Assembly: GCA_018711775.1 (NCBI GenBank)
Contig: DVHV01000006.1
Location: 1-9,143, forward strand
Length of the DNA stretch: 9,143 bases
Direction of reading: 5' to 3'
Source of the DNA: Candidatus Onthocola stercoravium
Lineage (GTDB): Bacteria > Bacillota_I > Bacilli_A > RF39 > UBA660
The position numbers and the translations under genes are program-made. How positions within the stretch are numbered: position 1 is the stretch's first letter; each line of letters begins with the position of its first letter. This document shows positions 5,706 through 9,143 of the stretch, piece by piece. The notes under the pieces are model-generated. The model searched no databases. It had not been told where the DNA came from and was given only the letters and a program-made list of their open reading frames with translations.

Positions 5706-7046
5706 ATGGCTGAATTAAAAAGAAAAATAGATAAATTTTTGCTTGATTGGAGAAACTCAAAAACAAGAAAACCATTAATTATTAAAGGTGCTAGGCAAAC
5801 GGGAAAAACTACTTCTATTGAAAAGTTTGGTAAAGAAAATTATAAATCTTTTATTGAAATTAATTTTGTGTCTATGCCAGAATATAAAACAATTTTTAAT
5901 GAGGGATATACTGTTGATAATATAATTAAAAATATAAGTCTACATAATGGTAATTTTGAATTCATACCTAATAATACACTAATTTTTTTTGATGAAATGC
6001 AAGAGTTTCCTGATGTTGCAACTTCTCTTAAGTTTTTTTGCATAGATGGCAGATTTGATGTTATTTGTTCCGGTTCTCTTATGGGAATTAATTATCAGGA
6101 AATACATTCTAATAGTGTTGGTTATAAAGAAGATTATACAATGAGGTCTTTAGACTTTGAAGAATTCCTTTGGGCTAAAGGATATAAAGATGGACAAATA
6201 GAAGATTTATTTACTTGTATGAAGGAAATAAAGCCACTAACTAATACACAGTATAATGTTATGATGAGTAATTTTAACGATTATATGATAACTGGTGGTA
6301 TGCCTGAAGTGGTAAGTATGTTTATTGATAATAAAAATTTTAGTGGTGTGTTAGATAAACAAAAATCATTATTGTTGGATTATGAAGAAGATATTACAAA
6401 GTATGCTGGTGGTTTGGATAAATCAAAAATATTAGTGGCTTATCGAAAAATTAAGGTGTTTCTTGGTAATGATAATAAAAAATTTCAAATTACTAAGCTT
6501 AAAGATGGTGCTAGAAATAGAGAATATATAGGTGTTGTTGATTGGCTTGATAAAGCAGGTATTGTTAATGTTAGTTATTCTTTGGATCATCTTGAATTAC
6601 CACTCAAAGTAAATTATAATCCAGATAATTATAGATTATATTTTGGTGATACTGGATTATTAATTGGATCGTTAGATGAAGAATCACAAAATGATTTGCG
6701 TAATAATCAAAATTTTGGAACATATAAAGGTGCTTTATATGAAAATATAGTTGCTGAAATGTTAACTAAAGCAGGATTTGAACTATATTTTTATAGAGAT
6801 GAACAAAATAAAATTGAAATGGATTTTATTTTAAGAGATGAACAAAGTATAATACCAGTTGAGGTTAAAGCATCAGATAATGCAACATATTCATTAAATA
6901 AATTGATAGATGAAAAACAATATAAAAATATTAAATATGGAATAAAGTTATGTAATAAAAATATTGGATTTAATGGCAAGTTTTATACATTTCCGTATTT
7001 TATGACTTTCCTTTTAAAAAGGTTTTTAAAAGAAAAAAATAAATAG
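5706..7046 (+). CDS. AAA_14 / DUF4143 ATPase (COG1373), second copy
   Basis: Starting at ATG 5706 the protein has 446 residues. Walker A is GARQTGKTT (28-36), Walker B LIFFDEMQEFPD (92-103) and the sensor-like strand CSGSLMG (121-127). The DUF4143 part shows RLYFGDTGLL (310-319), YKGALYENIVAEML (340-353) and FYRDEQNKIEMDF (362-374), then IPVEVKA (383-389); E371/D373 with E386-x-K388 look like a PD-(D/E)XK core. The MITGGMP string (194-200) is typical of the family. By eye it differs widely from the first copy, sharing motifs rather than long identical stretches, so it belongs to another subfamily and is not a recent tandem duplicate. No terminator is seen between the two genes, so some readthrough from the first is possible, but this gene has its own promoter and repeat array. 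Its function is unknown; autoregulation through the repeats is an inference. It converges with the minus-strand regulator across a shared terminator. Confidence 0.9.
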   Translation: MAELKRKIDKFLLDWRNSKTRKPLIIKGARQTGKTTSIEKFGKENYKSFIEINFVSMPEYKTIFNEGYTVDNIIKNISLHNGNFEFIPNNTLIFFDEMQEFPDVATSLKFFCIDGRFDVICSGSLMGINYQEIHSNSVGYKEDYTMRSLDFEEFLWAKGYKDGQIEDLFTCMKEIKPLTNTQYNVMMSNFNDYMITGGMPEVVSMFIDNKNFSGVLDKQKSLLLDYEEDITKYAGGLDKSKILVAYRKIKVFLGNDNKKFQITKLKDGARNREYIGVVDWLDKAGIVNVSYSLDHLELPLKVNYNPDNYRLYFGDTGLLIGSLDEESQNDLRNNQNFGTYKGALYENIVAEMLTKAGFELYFYRDEQNKIEMDFILRDEQSIIPVEVKASDNATYSLNKLIDEKQYKNIKYGIKLCNKNIGFNGKFYTFPYFMTFLLKRFLKEKNK

Positions 7047-7053
7047 CAAAAAT

Positions 7054-7098
7054 AAAAGTTCAATTTCCCATAAAGTATCGGATAAATTGAACTTTTTT
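7054..7098. terminator. Bidirectional terminator between convergent genes
   Basis: AAAAGTTCAATTT (7054-7066) and AAATTGAACTTTT (7084-7096) form a perfect 13-bp stem. A T run to 7098 follows on the plus strand, and the A-rich run before 7054 gives a T run on the minus strand. It serves the second ATPase and the minus-strand XRE gene, whose stop codon begins one base after the stem. Confidence 0.9.
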
Positions 7099-7363
7099 AT
7101 TTTATCTTTTTTCTTCTAGGTCTTTTTTTCTTTTCTACTATTTCTCTTTCTATAAACAAATCTTTTATATTCACTTCTAAAGTATTAGCAATATGTTCTA
7201 TATAATCTAGTCTTATATTTCTTTTAGCATTTTCTAAAGAAGATAGATAGACTGGGGTAGTTCCAAGAAATTCTGCATGTTCTTCTTGGGATAATCCTCT
7301 TTTTAGTCTATAATATTTTATATTATTTGCTAGTAATTTTCGTGATTTGAGTTGTTTTTTCAT
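7097..7363 (-). CDS. Small XRE-family (HTH_3) transcriptional regulator
   Basis: The 88-residue protein is essentially one helix-turn-helix domain of the Cro/C1/XRE type, residues about 10-69. RLKRGLSQEEHAEFLG is helix 1-2 and TTPVYLSSLENAKRNI the recognition helix and its follow-on, closed by IEHIANTLEVNIKDLF. The tail is strongly basic (EKKKRPRRKKIK) and may add nonspecific DNA or RNA contact. There is no sensor domain, so it is a simple DNA-binding switch as in phage repressors and toxin-antitoxin or surface-protein regulators. The minus-strand ATG at 7363 is preceded by AAGGCG at somewhat long spacing. It is divergent from the surface-protein gene at 7489, and the palindrome between them (7414-7445) is the natural candidate for its operator, which would let it control both promoters (inference). 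Confidence 0.88.
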   Translation of the reverse strand: MKKQLKSRKLLANNIKYYRLKRGLSQEEHAEFLGTTPVYLSSLENAKRNIRLDYIEHIANTLEVNIKDLFIEREIVEKKKRPRRKKIK

Positions 7364-7412
7364 ATTACTACACGCCTTTTTAACTTACTAACATTGTATG
7401 AAGTCTTTTTAA

Positions 7413-7446
7413 TTTATAACATATTAACTTTGTAGTATGTTATAAT
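7413..7446. promoter_or_regulatory. Palindromic operator with overlapping divergent promoters
   Basis: TTATAACATA (7414-7423) and TATGTTATAA (7436-7445) are perfect 10-bp inverted arms around a 12-bp spacer. Each arm holds an outward-facing extended -10: TGTTATAAT on the plus strand (7438-7446) and TGTTATAAA on the minus strand (7421-7413). With a 17-bp spacing, each promoter's -35 position (AACATA in both) falls within the other's -10, so the two promoters should compete. Neither has a consensus -35. The site probably controls the XRE gene and the surface-protein gene together. Other TATAAT strings at 7461 and 7468 could be alternative plus-strand -10 elements. Confidence 0.6.
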
Positions 7447-7488
7447 CATTTTCTATTATTTATAATTTATAATAGGATGTGGTAGATA

Positions 7489-9030
7489 ATGGATAATTTA
7501 AAAAATGATAAGAAAATCTTATTTTTATCGCTTTTAGCAGTGATAACATTTATTGTAGTAGTTGTTGGAGCAACATATGCTTATTTTGTAGCACAAGGTG
7601 GAACTAGTGCTAATACTAATGTCAATGTGCAAACAAATACAACAGATGCTTTATCATTTCAAGTGGGAAATCCAATAAATTTTTCAATTAATCAAGAAAA
7701 TTTTGGACAAGGAATGGAAAGCCAAAGAGGAAGTACTATAGCAAGTGCAACATTAACAGCGAATAATGCAACAAATACAGCAACAGAGAATTATTATGTA
7801 TATTTGAATATTACAAGTAATGATTTTGAATATACAACAGAAGATGAACAAGCAGAGTTATTGCTTAAGGTAACAGATCCAGATGGTACAGAGGTAACTA
7901 CACTTGGAAATTTAGAAAGAAAGACAAGTGGAGGAGAGACAGGATTTGATATAACAACAGCAACAGGATTAATCACAATAGCAGCTAATTATGAGATAAT
8001 AGCCAATCCTCAAACGACGCAAGAATGGAATGTGGAAATAGTATTTGTTAATTTAGATAGTGATCAAAATGCTAATACCGGCAAGAGTTTTAGTGCAGAA
8101 TTAATAATTCAAAAAGAAGCAATGAGCACAAGTTTAGGCAATTTTGCAACATATATAACAAATCTATACACAGAAGATGGTGTCAATGATTTGTATTATC
8201 ATGATGGAGCAGGAACTTATGGAACACTCGAAGCAGGAGATAATTCATATAGGTATGCTGGAGCAAATCCAAACAACTATGTATGTTTTGGAGCGACCGG
8301 AGCAGATTGTCAAAATGGGGATAATCAATATAGAATAATAGGAGTATTTGGTAACCAAGTAAAGTTGATAAAACATGATTATGTAGGAAGCAATTTACTG
8401 GGAACAGATGGAGCATATACAAGTAGTACATATAGTAATACAAGTTCAAGTTATTATAAAGGAAGTAAGACAACAATAAATAGATATTATTGGAATAATA
8501 GCACAAATAATAATAACTGGAATGAATCAAATTTAAATACAGTGAATTTAAATACAAATTACTTGAATAATGTTGGAAGTACATGGGCAAGTAAAATAGC
8601 AGAGCACACATGGCGGGTCGGGGGAAATACAAGCGAAAACATCTTCAATGTAGCAGTAAAAAGTGCATACACAAATGAAATAACAAGTCCAGCGGAAGCA
8701 ACAACATACAATGCAAAAATAGGCTTAATGTACGTGTCAGATTATGGATATGCAGCAAGTCCAGAAAATTGGAATACAAATATGGGGTTGTTAAATAATG
8801 ATACAAACAGAAATAATAATTGGATGTTTATGGGGTTAAATGAATGGACAATCTCTCGCCAGTCTGACTTTATAGATCGTGTATTTTTTTTGACTGACTC
8901 AGGTTATGTGCGTACTAACTACGTCAGCGACGTTTATGGCATTCGACCTTCTTTCTATTTGGCATCCACAGTAGAAATTTCATCGGGTACAGGAACGAGT
9001 ACAGATCCATATGTTTTAAAAGTTAATTAA
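7489..9030 (+). CDS. Exported or surface-anchored protein with variable-looking C-terminal domain
   Basis: This is a 513-residue protein. Residues 1-9 are polar and basic; residues 10-34 form one strongly hydrophobic segment ending GATYAYFVAQGG, which recalls the SipW-dependent signal peptides of TasA-like proteins; otherwise it is an uncleaved membrane anchor. Residues 35-210 are Thr/Asn/Ala-rich and beta-like. Residues 211-450 include YRYAGANPNNYVCFG, YRIIGVFGNQVKLIKHDY, an Asn-rich linker (336-351) and IGLMYVSDYGYAASPENW; this arrangement looks like families frequent in gut Bacillota, without known function. The end (452-493, EWTISR...GIRPSFYLAS, then SGTGTSTDPYVL) looks like a C-type-lectin/DUF6273-like fold. 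DNA coding for 455-493 is clearly richer in G+C and uses CGN rather than AGA for arginine. AGGATG at 7474-7479 is the ribosome binding site. Divergent XRE regulator upstream, own terminator downstream. Function unknown; ligand binding or adhesion is an inference. Confidence 0.82.
   Translation: MDNLKNDKKILFLSLLAVITFIVVVVGATYAYFVAQGGTSANTNVNVQTNTTDALSFQVGNPINFSINQENFGQGMESQRGSTIASATLTANNATNTATENYYVYLNITSNDFEYTTEDEQAELLLKVTDPDGTEVTTLGNLERKTSGGETGFDITTATGLITIAANYEIIANPQTTQEWNVEIVFVNLDSDQNANTGKSFSAELIIQKEAMSTSLGNFATYITNLYTEDGVNDLYYHDGAGTYGTLEAGDNSYRYAGANPNNYVCFGATGADCQNGDNQYRIIGVFGNQVKLIKHDYVGSNLLGTDGAYTSSTYSNTSSSYYKGSKTTINRYYWNNSTNNNNWNESNLNTVNLNTNYLNNVGSTWASKIAEHTWRVGGNTSENIFNVAVKSAYTNEITSPAEATTYNAKIGLMYVSDYGYAASPENWNTNMGLLNNDTNRNNNWMFMGLNEWTISRQSDFIDRVFFLTDSGYVRTNYVSDVYGIRPSFYLASTVEISSGTGTSTDPYVLKVN
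8857..8946 (+). other. Candidate hypervariable segment (possible DGR variable region) in the surface protein
   Basis: Codons 457-486. The sequence 8851-8970 has 50 G+C of 120 by hand count, against 27 of 120 in 8461-8580 of the same gene. Valines recur at 465, 474, 479 and 482; between them almost every codon ends in C or T (TTT, GAT, CGT, TTT, TTT, ACT, GAC, TAT, CGT, ACT, AAC, TAC, AGC, GAC, TAT), as expected if a template of AAY codons had its adenines randomised. A constant-looking GIRPSFYLAS follows, as at a variable-region end. No template repeat or reverse transcriptase is in the window. Confidence 0.45.
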
Positions 9031-9032
9031 TT

Positions 9033-9060
9033 GGTAGCAGATAATTTCTGTTGCCTTTTT
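9033..9060 (+). terminator. Rho-independent terminator of the surface-protein gene
   Basis: GGTAGCAGA (9033-9041) pairs with TCTGTTGCC (9047-9055), nine pairs including two G-U wobbles, around a five-base loop, with a T run at 9056-9060. It begins three bases after the stop codon. Confidence 0.85.
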
Positions 9061-9143
9061 ATTTATATAATAGGAAAGTTATACTTTTTCGAAAAATTTG
9101 CTGTTAAACATTAGTTAAAATGATACCGATTTATAATGTGGAT

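Noticed and set aside
5434..5775. Minus-strand open frame of 113 codons covering the 33-bp-period repeats
   Set aside because: It spans the end of one gene, the repeat array and the start of another; its repeated NHIFRK-like peptide simply reflects the DNA repeat. Weak as a gene.
8183..8632. Minus-strand open frame of 149 codons opposite the surface-protein gene
   Set aside because: The Leu/Tyr/His-rich translation is what results from reading the complement of Asn/Thr/Ala codons; no family resemblance.
9064..9143. TATAAT strings at 9066 and 9132 as promoters of a gene to the right
   Set aside because: Neither has a credible -35 at normal spacing, and AT-rich DNA yields such hexamers often; no gene start is visible before the window ends.

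Overview
The window reads as chromosomal DNA of a very AT-rich, low-GC Bacillota, most likely a member of Bacilli or of the reduced Bacilli-like gut lineages. Three things point there: the gene order mfd - spoVT - metG - tatD, which resembles the Bacillus subtilis mfd/spoVT and metS/yabD neighbourhood; a T-box leader; and purine-rich Shine-Dalgarno sites with A/T-ending codons. The taxon is inferred, not shown.

Bases 1-4180 are housekeeping. The 3' end of mfd (transcription-repair coupling factor) is followed by spoVT (AbrB-type regulator, TTG start). A methionine-type T-box leader (about 1150-1348) then precedes a tightly packed operon of dut (dUTPase), metG (methionyl-tRNA synthetase) and tatD (metal-dependent nuclease). 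Both junctions inside this operon are TAATG overlaps, and it ends at a strong hairpin terminator. The T-box sits before dut rather than directly before metG, so dUTPase production is probably tied to methionyl-tRNA charging.

Bases 4181-7098 are an accessory block of two different AAA_14/DUF4143 (COG1373) ATPases with PD-(D/E)XK-like C-terminal motifs. Each gene has its own set of exact 16-bp direct repeats at its promoter: two copies with 23-bp period before the first, three copies with exactly 33-bp period before the second. The repeat sequences are unrelated to each other, but the core promoters are nearly the same (TTGATT, 17 or 18 bp, extended -10 TGATATAAT) and the predicted leaders are very short. 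This pairing of ATPase and private repeat array is one of the two most intriguing features of the window.

Bases 7097-9060 hold a small XRE-type regulator on the minus strand and, divergent from it, a large exported or surface protein. Between them lies a 10-bp-arm palindrome carrying overlapping divergent promoters. The C-terminal end of the surface protein has a compositional patch (about 8851-8970, 42% GC by hand count against about 22% in a block of the same gene upstream). Its variable-looking codons almost all end in C or T and are of the form obtainable from AAY codons by changing A, and it is followed by a constant GIRPSFYLAS segment. This is what the variable region of a diversity-generating retroelement would look like, but no reverse transcriptase or template repeat lies in the window, so it is a hypothesis.
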